The notes under the pieces are model-generated. The model was not told where the DNA came from. It made no database searches and saw only the letters and a program-made list of their open reading frames with translations. This document shows, one piece after another, positions 20,910 through 30,635 of a stretch of 64,000 nucleotides of DNA. The position numbers and the translations under genes were made by a program. The stretch is taken from assembly GCA_951799425.1 (NCBI GenBank), contig OX637392.1, forward strand, positions 55,132,093 to 55,196,092, in the 5' to 3' direction. The number at the start of each line of letters is the position of its first letter. Position 1 is the stretch's first letter. Source of the stretch: Ilex aquifolium. Its lineage: Eukaryota; Streptophyta; Magnoliopsida; Aquifoliales; Aquifoliaceae.

Positions 20910-21937
20910 TGATTAAGGTTCAATAGTTACATTTATCATGTGGAAAGATTAATTATTTAGTCATGAAGGTATGATAAATGTGGTTAATTAATTAAAGAAT
21001 AGTTGCTATGTTAATTGTGTATATTTTGCAGAGAAATAGCATCAGATTAGAAGAAAGTAAGGAGAGATGGAGCATAGATGAGGAGGAAAGGCACTGGGAT
21101 ACGCGTCCGGACGGTTCAACCCCATGCGTCCGGACGTAAGAGGCAGAAAGGCAAGGAGCTGAGAAAGAGTATACTGGAAGTTGCGTCCGGACGGTTGAAG
21201 AACACGCGTCCGGACGCGTGTGGTTAATCTGCCAACGCCAGATTAAGAGTTTCACTCCAAGACAATCTATTGAGGGGAACAAAGTATAAATAGGAATTGA
21301 AGATATTGTAATAGGGATCTTTTTGATTTTTGGGAAATAATTCTTTTTTTTAGTTTATTCTTTAGATTGATCATGTCTGGCTAAAAGGCTGAACTAGGGC
21401 TAAGGGAGAACTTCTCAATGAAGTACGGTAACGTTATTGAATTCGATTTGAATGATTTATGATATTGTGTTAATTTTACTTCTAATCTTTTAGCAGAGTT
21501 TTTGCTCTGTAAAAATCCTTGAGTTGTTGTGCCATGTACATCAATTGCTTGAATTTCCCTGCGAGTAAATAACTAGTTATTCTACGCTTGGAGTATTTAT
21601 CATTAATTCATAAAATAATATAATTGGACGGTTGTTCAGGTTCCTGAATAATCTGTTGATTATAACTTTTGGTTTTCTTACTTGATTTGTTTCTTAAATC
21701 AATCGACATCTGATTCTTGTTTCAAGTTAAAGTTTAATTCTTTAATCGTTATCGTATGGAATTGAGAGGGGGATACCGGATGCTCTAGTATATTTATTAT
21801 CTTGTTTAATTACTCAAATCATTTTTCTTCATTCAACACATATTTGAAACTGCTCACCTATTTTAAGTTTGTTCTAGTATTTTGTGTGATTGTTATCTTG
21901 TTACAATTCCTTGAGGGATCGACCTCGGTATTCCGAG
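20910..21937 (+). repeat. LTR3, shortened at its 3' end
   Basis: Starts TGATTAAGG and matches the other LTRs up to GGTATTCCGAG at 21937, about 66 bp short of the LTR1 end. It keeps four perfect CGTCCGGACG palindromes (21104, 21127, 21184, 21207) and TATAAATAG at 21285-21293, so it is the best preserved promoter of the three. Confidence 0.85.
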
Positions 21938-21950
21938 GTTGCCATCCCTA

Positions 21951-22580
21951 ATCAGTAGTCAATTATTCTATTATTTATCTTCTAAGAATTACCTTATAAG
22001 GTTCGGCATTGACGTCGCCTGGCCTGACCCGTCTTGACCCACGACAACCTTTAAGTGAGTCATAATCGGACTTTTGTTCTATTCTGTACTTACCTTACCC
22101 ATCGTTTCAAATCTATACTGTATTTATAAAACAATCAAATTTTTAAGGAGAGAGTTTGAAAAGCCTTCCCTCATACTTTTCTAATTTTTAAAAATTTTGT
22201 ATTAATAAATTCATCATCCTTCAAACATATTATACCAAATGTCTCCAAGAATTTTCATAAACTCCCTCTAACCACCACTTATTTAATTTTTTTTTTAAAT
22301 TTTAAACTTTATAATTCAATAATTTTTATAATATTTTTACTAATTTATAAAATAATAAGTAAGAAAGAGTAAAAGGTTAAAAAAGAAATCAATAAGAAAA
22401 GGGGATAGCCCGTACATCCCACGGAGTCAGCCGCTAGTATTTACTAAAATCGAGTTGAACTACAATACAAACTTCAAATGCACGTACGTACATTATCGAT
22501 TCAAATTTTCATTAAAACATTGCTTAAATAAAAACGAAGTATTTTAGAATACCTCTTTAGAGAGATTTGAGAGAAGGAAG
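21951..22580. other. AT-rich host DNA between transposons
   Basis: No gene or repeat identified. GAAGGAAG at 22573-22580 is the left target duplication of the outer hAT element. Confidence 0.5.
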
Positions 22581-23084
22581 TAGGGTGTTCACCCTACCCT
22601 ACGGGTAGAAAATATGCTCTTCCGTCTTCCTACCCGATACTTTGCGGAAGAATTTTTTATTGGCCTACCTTACCCGATCAGGTGTGGTATTCCCACCCGT
22701 CTTCCTACCCGATTAATCGGGTAGGAAGTCTGGTAAATACTTTTGTAGCTATTAATTTTTGGATCATTTTAATAATTTAATTAAATAACATGCACTAATT
22801 TAACAACACAATAAATAAATAACATTAAAATCTAAAACAATTACAACAACAATTATAATAAAACACAAGAAAGTTTAAGTTTAAACATCAATCCACCATA
22901 ATTGTTACACAAATACAATAACAATTAATTTAAATTTAAACCATATAAAATACATTAAAATCATAATTGCTCCACCTGTGGTAGTTCACCACAAATCAAG
23001 TAACATATACAAAAAACATATCCATGTTTTAGCAACTCAATCATCCACAACAATAACAATGGTATAATAGAAATTATACCATAC

Positions 23085-23862
23085 TGCACGGGATATTTCC
23101 TGCAATCAATAGAGAGTAGCGGCTGAATTGATGACGAACCCTGAAATAACCACAAGGTTAGGAAAAAGGGAGCCAGGCGCACGCCCGACTTATCCCCTCC
23201 GAAACTTAAGTCAGTAAGAATGGAGGGAAAAAAGCTCTATTCAATGAGTTGTGGATTGATTTTGCGTACCTTTGTTCATTTTTCTGAGGGGTATTTATAC
23301 ATGGACTAGTAATGATTGTTCTAACACAGATGTCACCTCATCATTCAATACCGTTCCTCATTACCCATGTGCAATGAGTGATTCCTACCTGGAATCCCGT
23401 GTCATCAATGCTCGGCGAATGGAATTAGCCCTCAGGGCAACGCCGAGAACCTCAAGCTATCTCCCATTACTCGAATGCCTATGAACGGCGTCTGACACCT
23501 ACCCCCGAGTAGTCGGCGTCTAGGGGGCACTCGGCCCTATATGTGCACTCGGCATCGCAGTCATTAATGCATCCACTCATGACTGTCAGTTTGGGTCTTC
23601 GAGGGTGCAGAGGCGCATTAAATGCTGTCCAAGTCACTTACGTCTTCATAAATGCTGGGTCACGTCGCATTAATTGCTGGTGTCAGAAGTTCATACTTGG
23701 CTCCACGAAATCGCGCTTCTTCATCGGCTCTTCTCCTCGTCGTCGGCGCTGGCTTACTACTCGGAGTCGGCTTCACTACTCGGCACCGGCTCCATGGCTT
23801 CCTAACGGCTACCTTGTACACGTGTCGCCTTGGGGTCTACTGAGCCGCCTCGAGTCCCTCCA
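23085..23862 (-). repeat. 3' LTR of the minus-strand Tat-lineage element
   Basis: About 778 bp, beginning (minus strand) TGGAGGGACTC and ending CCCGTGCA. It matches the 5' LTR at 37177-37952 with roughly twenty differences counted by eye. A TATA-like TGTATAAATA lies at 23291-23302 on the minus strand. Confidence 0.9.
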
Positions 23863-23886
23863 ACTGCCCCCCAGCCTCCACTCTCT
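23863..23886 (-). promoter_or_regulatory. Polypurine tract of the Tat-lineage element
   Basis: Read on the minus strand, GTGGAGGCTGGGGGGCAGT lies immediately before the TGGAGGG start of the 3' LTR. Confidence 0.7.
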
Positions 23887-24033
23887 TTGCAGCGTGCAAC
23901 AGGTGGCGCAAGGGGAGTGGTGGCTTACCGGTCATGTCCATTAAAAGGGGCGGTTACTTGCACGTTTCGAGCCGCTTTTTTCAAATCTGCTAATGATGAC
24001 AACGCCTCCTCGATTCCCGCCCTCTCTTCTGCC

Positions 24034-24042
24034 TATAAATAG
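24034..24042 (+). promoter_or_regulatory. TATA box of the antisense gene
   Basis: TATAAATAG on the plus strand lies 184 bp before the ATG at 24218 and outside the LTR, so it would drive a transcript opposite to the retrotransposon genome. A GTAAGT donor-like site at 24152 suggests a possible leader intron. Confidence 0.55.
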
Positions 24043-24217
24043 ATGAAGTTTTGGCCATTTGAGAACTTTGCAATCTCGTCTTTTCTTCAAGCAATTAGCT
24101 GCCGAGTGCTCCTCCGCCTCCTCCCGAGAACTCTTCTGCGAAGAAAATCCTGTAAGTACTCTCCCCATCATATCTCCTCTCTTTCTTCATCTTCTATTCC
24201 CTCCATATCCTTCACCC

Positions 24218-26433
24218 ATGGCCAAAAACCGTAGTAGGGAAGCTAGAAACCCTCCTCCACCACAAACCCGTAGGTTGAAGAAGACCACAGTAAACGAGGA
24301 CAATATAAGTGCTTTTAGGGCCAAGTACCACATCCCAGAAAGAGTCCTGACCTTCCCTTTCTACCCCACACGCCATAGCCGGGAACAGGGGTGTGTAGAG
24401 ATGATGCCTTTTTACACTAAGGCTATCATGGAAGGGGGGCTGACCTTCCCTTTGCCTCCCCTTGTACTCCAGCTGTTGATGCAGCTCCGACTGTTCCCAC
24501 TCCAGTGCGGGGTTAACTTTTTTAGGATAGTCATGGGCGTCATAGCCCTAAATGCTCGGCTCGGGGTTAACTTAGGGGTAGACAAAATATTATTCTGCTA
24601 CGACCTTAGGTTAGTCAGCGGGGGAAGGTACTATCTCAAAGCTCGGGACACCTCCATGTACCTAGTCACACACATGCCGGACTCGGACAATGGGTATTTT
24701 GATGATCTGATCATGCTCGGCGGAAGCTGAGAGAGGGGCACAGGACCCGAGTATGACGGATTGTACTGCCCCAAAGTCCCGAGGAATGAAGGTGTGTTTT
24801 GCACTGATTAATGCCTTCTCGGCCAATCCTTGTTCTCACTTCTGACCTCGTGTTCCATTTTTGCAGAAGGATATCGGCGTGACGCAGCTCAGGCCCACAG
24901 GTCACAAGTTAGGTTCGCCGACCTACTGAAGGTGTGGTCTTCCCAACCTTCCAACGAGTTCTCCCGAGCAGCACACGTACTCCTCGGCTACCATCCACCC
25001 TATAGCCGTTTCTCTCAGATCCCCCCTCCTTTTGATCCAAAGCGTTGGGAGGATTTCTCTTCGTCAGAAGAAGACTCCGAGAGAACCCCTTCGCCTCCCG
25101 CACCTCCTTCCCCAGTCGAAGACATGTTTACCGTTGCCCCAATCTCTGCTGCTGATATGGAAGCCGTCGCGTCTCGGCGAAGGGATAGGGCCTCGGGGCA
25201 AAGAGCCTCCCCGAGCACCACACCCACTCTCCCTTCAACTACACAACAGGACGCGCCCCCGCCTCCACAACGAACTCGGCACGCAGTGGACCCTGTTATC
25301 CCGCCGAGTGACCCAACACTAGTTCAGCAAGTCCCTCCTGCCGGCGGTCGGCAATCAGACAGGAGGGGTCGGGATCAGGAGGTGCCTGGAGAGCACCAAC
25401 AAGCCGAAGAGCGCCGGCAGAAGCGCCGCTACGATACCCCGGGCGCAACCACTTCTGCCCCTGAAGCATCCTCTCCCGCCGCGTGGGTCGCCCAAGCGGA
25501 AAGGAGGAGGGGCCAGCTCATCCTGCAATCAGACTCCATTATGCAGGACGAGGAAGTGGCGTTCGCTGTGGCCTCGACCCTGCAGTTCCAGGCCGACATG
25601 AGGGTTCACTACGACCAAGCCGACAACGCGCTTCTCTTGAGCGCTCTCCAGAACAACTTGGTGGTAAGTGCTTTATTTTTACTTTACTCCATATACTCGG
25701 CAATCGCCTAACTTGTATTCTTACCAATGTCCAGGTTAACCAACAACTGGGGGTTATCATCGAACGTTTCTGGGAGTACAAGCAAACGGCGAGGGGCGCC
25801 AAGAAGACGATCGATGCCAAGGATGCGCACATCAAAGGCGTCGAAGCGGTCCTTGCCGATCAGAAGAAGCACATCACCAACCTCCTCATTGAATGCGACT
25901 CGCTAGACGCCGAATTGCAGAAGCTAAGGGCGAGTGAGGCGGCAGCGGTGAAGAAGGTAGAGGAGTACGAGCTGAAGATCTCGGTCGCCGAGAACAAAGC
26001 TCTAGACTCCGAGGGTCTCGTCAGGGAGTTAACTGCCCAGGTGGACTCCTTGACGGCAGAGAAGGCAGGGGAGCCGCAAAGGCTTCAAAAGGAGTGCGAA
26101 AGGGTTTATCTGGAAACTCAAGAGCAGATGGTCCCTGCCTTTGACGAAGCCAAGGCCATTGCTTATCGGCGCGGTTAGGTGGACGATCTTCATGCCGCAG
26201 GGGTGGACCCGGCTAGTGAACTCTTCCAGAGGCATAATTCGCCTGCCGGGTTCGAAGCCGGGGACCTTCCAGAGGGACAAACAGACGCCGAGGCGGGTGA
26301 GGCAACCGAGGGGGTCACTGCAGCCATTACTGTAAGTGATGTCTCTGATGGCCTTTCTCCCCTCATCGGCGGCCAAGAGTCTGACCTTCCCCCCTCGCCG
26401 GTCGATGATCTTACAGCACATGAGCCGAGGTGA
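24218..26433 (+). pseudogene. Antisense gene of the Tat element (putative gypsy-type transposon domain), three exons
   Basis: Exons 24218-24791, 24867-25663 and 25735-26433; the introns (75 and 71 bp) have GT-AG borders, joining phases 1 and 0, and removal restores one frame of about 690 codons. Start: CCCATGG, the first in-frame ATG after the TATA box. Residues about 30-165 (YHIPERVLTFPF, GGLTFPLPPLVLQLL, FFRIVMGVIALNA) resemble the plant family known as putative gypsy type transposon (Transposase_28). The middle is Pro/Ser/Arg-rich, and exon 3 encodes a long charged coiled coil. Two in-frame stops break it: TGA at 24728-24730 and TAG at 26176-26178. Antisense ORFs after pol are known in Tat elements; their function is unknown. 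The domain suggests neither an enzyme nor a capsid. Confidence 0.72.
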
Positions 26434-26852
26434 ATTTGGCGGCGAGCCTCCCCTTATGCCTTTGCCTTTTTTTTTTTTTTTTGTATATGTAAGCCACCGG
26501 GGACACAAAGCCCCGTTTTGAATTGTAATGAACATTTTTGCTCACTAATGGAACTTTTCATCATCTTGTTTATGTTTGGGCTGTGAATGCAACTCACCTC
26601 TACGCCGTCATTCTTTCTCTATATGTGTCCTTTCGTCCTTTTTTTTTTTATGCATTTGACAAACTCTGAGTCACTTGCTGCTTTAACTCGGCCCTTCAAT
26701 CGTGAGGGGCCGAGACCTACAATACCTTTTTGCTAGGAAGTGGAAGTGAACTTGCAACTTAGGTTGAACGGCCTTACTCCGGAATCATAAGGGAAATCAG
26801 CGAACAACGATCAAACCCTTACACTGCTGGCCGCCCGTCTCGGGCTGTATTT
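26434..26852. other. Spacer between the antisense gene and the tandem repeats
   Basis: Non-coding, with T homopolymers (26468-26483 and 26639-26649) that could belong to the 3' end of the antisense transcript. Its last part resembles degenerate copies of the repeat that follows. Confidence 0.5.
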
Positions 26853-27337
26853 GAGAGCGTTGCCTCAAGGGTGAGGTCTTATACCCCTCGGGACCATGCC
26901 CCTAACGACCGAGAGCTCGTCTCGTGTTGTATTTGAGAGCGTTGCCTCAAGGGTGAGGTCTTATACCCCTCGGGACCATGCCCCTAACGACCGAGAGCTC
27001 GTCTCGTGTTGTATTCGAGAGCGTTGCCTCAAGGGTGAGGTCTTATACCCCTCGGGACCATGCCCCTAACGACCGAGAACTCGTCTCGTGTTGTCTTTGA
27101 GAGCGTTGCCTCAAGGGTGAGGTTTTATACCCCTCGGGACCATGCCCCTAACGATCGAGAGCTATTCTCGTGTTGTATTTGAGAGCGTTGCCTCAAGGGT
27201 GAAGTCTTATACCCCTCGGGACCATGCCCCTAACGACCGAGAGCTCGTCTCGTGTTGTATTTGAGAGCGTTGCCTCAAGGGTGAGGTCTTATACCTCTCG
27301 GGACCATGCCCCTAACGACCGAGAGCTCGTCTCGTGT
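26853..27337. repeat. 82-bp tandem repeat, about six copies
   Basis: GAGAGCGTTGCCTCAAGGGT starts at 26853, 26935, 27017, 27099, 27181 and 27263, an exact period of 82 bp with few differences between units. Each unit contains CCCCTCGGGACCATGCCCC and GAGAGCTCGTCTCG. The array lies just downstream of integrase. Tandem arrays in this part of Tat elements are a documented source of plant satellite DNA. Confidence 0.93.
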
Positions 27338-27368
27338 ACCAACAAATTCACAGGAAACGAAATCTTTA

Positions 27369-28233
27369 CTAACAAAAATATTTTCTTAGGTTAGACACAT
27401 TCCCGGGCCGGATTACATCATTACCCTCCATATTCTGTAGCCTATATGCCCCAGTGCTCCCCACTGCAATTACCCTGTAGGGACCCTCCCAGTTAGGCCC
27501 GAGCTTGCCTTCGATGGGTTCCCGAGCAGCGCCTACCACCTTTCTAAGCACCAAGTCCCCCACTTTGAAATCTCTTATTCGGATCTTCTTGTGGTGCTGT
27601 CTTGATAGTTCTCCTTGGTACTTGGCTAATTTGATGGATGCCAGCTCCCTTCTTTCCTCTACTAAGTCAAGATCTTTAGCAAGCATCTGGTCATTGTTCC
27701 CTAAGTCGAACGCTTGACTCCTGATGGTCGGGAGCCCGACTTCGAGCGGGATGATGGCCTCCACCCCATAAGTTAAGGCGAACGGCGTTTCCCCCGTTGA
27801 AGTCCTCGGCGTAGTTCTGTAAGCCCATAATACGTTGAGTAGTTCCTCGGTCCACTTCCCCTTCGCTTTCTCAAGCCTTCTCTTGATCCCTGCCAACACG
27901 GTCTTGTTAGAAACCTCTGCTTGCCCATTACTCTGGGGGTAGGCCGGTGTGGAATAATAATTACGTATTCCAAACCCCAAGCAAAACTCTCTGAAAGGGC
28001 CACTGTTGAATTGGGTGCCATTGTCCGAGATGATAGCTCTAGGAATCCCAAACCGAGTGATTATGTTCTGCCAAACGAATTTCTTTGTCTCGGTGTCTCG
28101 GATGCGGCTCAGGGGTTCGGCTTCGATCCATTTCGTGAAGTAGTCGGTAGCCACCAATAAGAATTTCTTGCCTAAAGGGGCTTTCGGGAGTGGACCCACG
28201 ATATCTATCCCTCATTGAGAGAACGACCAAAGA
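27369..28233 (-). pseudogene. Integrase core and C-terminus, Tat-lineage element
   Basis: Minus-strand frame ending at a stop at 27369-27371. It carries the DDE core: Asp in GIDIVGP (just after an in-frame TGA at 28214-28212 that replaces the expected Trp), Asp in IISDNGTQF, Glu in GQAEVSNK. The GPY/F-type C-terminal domain follows (WEGPYRVIAVG). The zinc-finger CxxC (CDKC) falls in this frame upstream of 28214, while its HH half is in the neighbouring frame, so there is also a frameshift near 28300. Confidence 0.87.
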
Positions 28234-29144
28234 CTAGTCAGCACATTCAGATCCCCAGCCGGTTGTCGGATAATGGGAGCGAACTTCTGACATTTGTCGC
28301 ATTTTCGCATGTAGCTCTTCGAATTTTTTTTGCATATAGGGCCACCAATACCCTTGTGTCACCGCTCGGTGCGCAAGGGATCTGCCTCCCGCGTGACTTC
28401 CACACACGCCTTCATGGATTTCATAGAGCAGAGATTCCACCTTGTCCTCGGGGACGCAAAGCAGGTGGGGACCGGAGAAAGATTTCCTATACAGCTGCCG
28501 ATCAGCGGACATCCAGAACCTAGGGGCCTTGAGTCTGATCTTTCTGGCTTCTTTAGTATCCTCGGGGAGCACGCCCTCCGTCAGGTAGGTAGTTGACTGC
28601 GCTTGCATCGGCAACACTTGCTGGGCACACATCTCTTCTATACTAGGTTTCTCCCGGTTTTCAACAATGATACGCCGGGTCACTTCTGAGGCCAATGCCG
28701 AGGCCAGGCAGACCAAGGCGTCGACGTGGGTGTTCTGGTCTCTTGAAATCTGGGAGACTTCTACCTTTTCAAATTTCTCTATCTTGGCTTTCGCCTTTTG
28801 ACAGTAAGCTTTCATTCTGGTGTCTCGGACTTCAAAGTCACTGTTGATCTGATTCACCACCAGCTGGGAGTCACAGAAGGCCTGCAGGTGTCTGACCCCA
28901 ACCGAGTAGGCAACATCTAGACCTGCTAGCAGTGCCTCATACTCGGCTTCGTTATTAGACGCTTTAAATCCCAATCTGATAGCTCGTTCTATTGTAAATC
29001 CTTCTGCACTGGCTAGTATTACCCCCACTCCTGCCCCTTTGCGTTCGAGGACCCGTCGACATGAAGGCTCCAGTCACCATCCAAAGTGGCAATCTCCGGC
29101 GGGGGCTCGGGCGCAGTAAACTCGGCAATGAAATCCGCGAGGAC
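28234..29144 (-). pseudogene. Second (archaeal-type) RNase H and integrase zinc finger, Tat-lineage element
   Basis: The frame from 29028 to 28234 has an RNase H with SNNEAEYEALLAGL (Glu), FCDSQLVVNQI (Asp) and RDQNTHVDALV (Asp), preceded across a 1-bp frameshift near 29035-29045 by WSLHVDGSS (first Asp). This additional RNase H after the regular one is diagnostic for Tat elements. It is followed by the histidine half of the integrase zinc finger (HEGVCGSH). The domain would remove RNA primers or hybrids during reverse transcription. Confidence 0.82.
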
Positions 29145-30635
29145 CTACCCCTTAATTGAAGTACGGGGTTTGTACCTTATTTCGAATTCCCCAAGCTCCA
29201 CAGCCCATTTAGCGACCCTACCCGATAGGTCAGCTTTCTGAAGGATGGGTCTGAGAGGGCGACTAGTTAACACCTCAATGGTGTGTTCCTAGAAATAGTG
29301 CCTGAGTTTCCTCGCCGAGACTACCAGGGCAAGGACTAATTTTTCCATTGGCAAATACCTCGTCTTGGCATCAAGCAAGGTCTTACTGACGAAATAGACG
29401 GGCCTCTGTGCTCCTTCATGCTCCCTTACCAGGGTACCACTAACGGCTTCTTCCGAGACAGACAAGTAGAGGTACAGTGTTTCCCTTGCCCCTGGGACAG
29501 ACAGGGTCGGAGGAAGCCTTAGATATTCCTTAATCCCTTCCAGTGCTCGGCCACATTCCTCATCCCAGGCCCCCTTTGCTGCCCCCTTTAATTTGGTAAA
29601 AAATGACTTACACCTATCAGAGGACTTGGAAATAAACCGGTTAAGGGCGGCAAGCATCCCAGTCAGCTTCTGGACGTCTTTGATAGTCCTGGGTGCCTGG
29701 ACGTTTTGGACCGCCTGAATCTGCTCGGGGTTGGCCTCAATTCCCCTGTGGGTTACCAAGTATCCCAAAAACTTCCCCGAGCTTACTCCGAACGCGCACT
29801 TCGACGCATTAAGCTTTAATCCGTAGCGTCGGAGTATGGAGAATGTGGTGCCCAGATCGGCAAAATGATCGGCACTCTCCTTACTCTTGACTAGCATATC
29901 ATCAATGTACACTTCCATGGTGACGCCGAGGAGGCGCTTGAACATCTTGTTCATCAACCGCTGGTAGGTAGCACCGGCATTCTTCAAGCCGAACGGCATT
30001 ATTGTATAGCAATAGATTTCTCGGGGCGTGATGAAAGCTGTTTTCTCTTGGTCCGACTCGTCCAAGGCGATCTGATGATAGCCCGCTCGAGCGTCCATGA
30101 AGGTGATGCGCTTGTGACCAGCAGTAGCATCCACCAATTGATCAACTTTTGGAAGCGGGTATCCATCCTTGGGGCATGCTTTATTCAAGTCAGTGAAATC
30201 TACGCAGACCCGCCACTTGCCTTCCTTTTTTTTTGCACATACCGTGTTGGACAGCCACTCGGGAAACTGGACCTCCCGAATGGTACCTGCCTCTAGCAAT
30301 TTATCAACCTCTTCGTCCACGGCTCTTGCGTGATGCGGGGCCGTCCTGCGCGCTTTCTGCCTTACCGGCTTAAAGTTTGGATTGGCGTGAAGCCGATGGG
30401 TCATGACCTCGGGGTTGATCCCTGTCATCTCGGCATGCGTCCAGGCGAAGACATCAGCATTTCGGCGCAGGAAAGAGCTCATTTCCTCCCTCTCAGCATT
30501 ATCCAATGAGGACCCTATCAAGAAGTACCTCTCTGCATCACCGGGACTCAACCAGACCTTAATAAGCGGCTCGGTGGAACGGTCGGCGGGTTCCACTGCG
30601 GGCTCATCTATCCCCAGCCGACCATACTGTGATTG
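29145..30635 (-). pseudogene. Reverse transcriptase and first RNase H, Tat-lineage element
   Basis: In frame with the gag-protease part except for a TAG at 30638-30636. RT motifs: WRVCVDFTDLNKACPKD, MPFGLKNAGATYQ, and the catalytic YIDDMLVKS near 29900. The connection region (KFLGYLVTHRGIE) and RNase H (YLYLSVSEEAVSGTLV, YLPMEKLVLALV) follow. A TAG at 29291-29289 and another at 29147-29145 interrupt the RNase H region, each where Gln (CAG) would be expected. Confidence 0.87.

Larger units (their letters stand above)
7422..21937 (+). mobile_element. Athila-lineage Ty3 LTR retrotransposon with three LTRs
   Basis: Order: LTR1 (7422-8503), tRNA-Asp-type primer site, gag, protease, RT, RNase H, integrase, an extra ORF, a long 3' spacer, LTR2 (17752-18812), a second internal region without coding sequence (18813-20909), LTR3 (20910-21937). 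Gag and pol read like Athila-lineage proteins, and an ORF after pol with its own leader is characteristic of that lineage. The second internal region repeats the last 1.7 kb of the first. Such an array can arise by recombination between LTRs of two copies, followed or preceded by deletion. Flanks ACTGC (7417-7421) and GTTGC (21938-21942) may be a decayed 5-bp duplication. Frameshifts and a stop make the polyprotein non-functional. Confidence 0.85.

Noticed and set aside
26853-27337. Evenly spaced repeats that might suggest a CRISPR array
   Set aside because: Units are contiguous 82-bp copies without unique spacers, in a plant retrotransposon; it is a tandem repeat.
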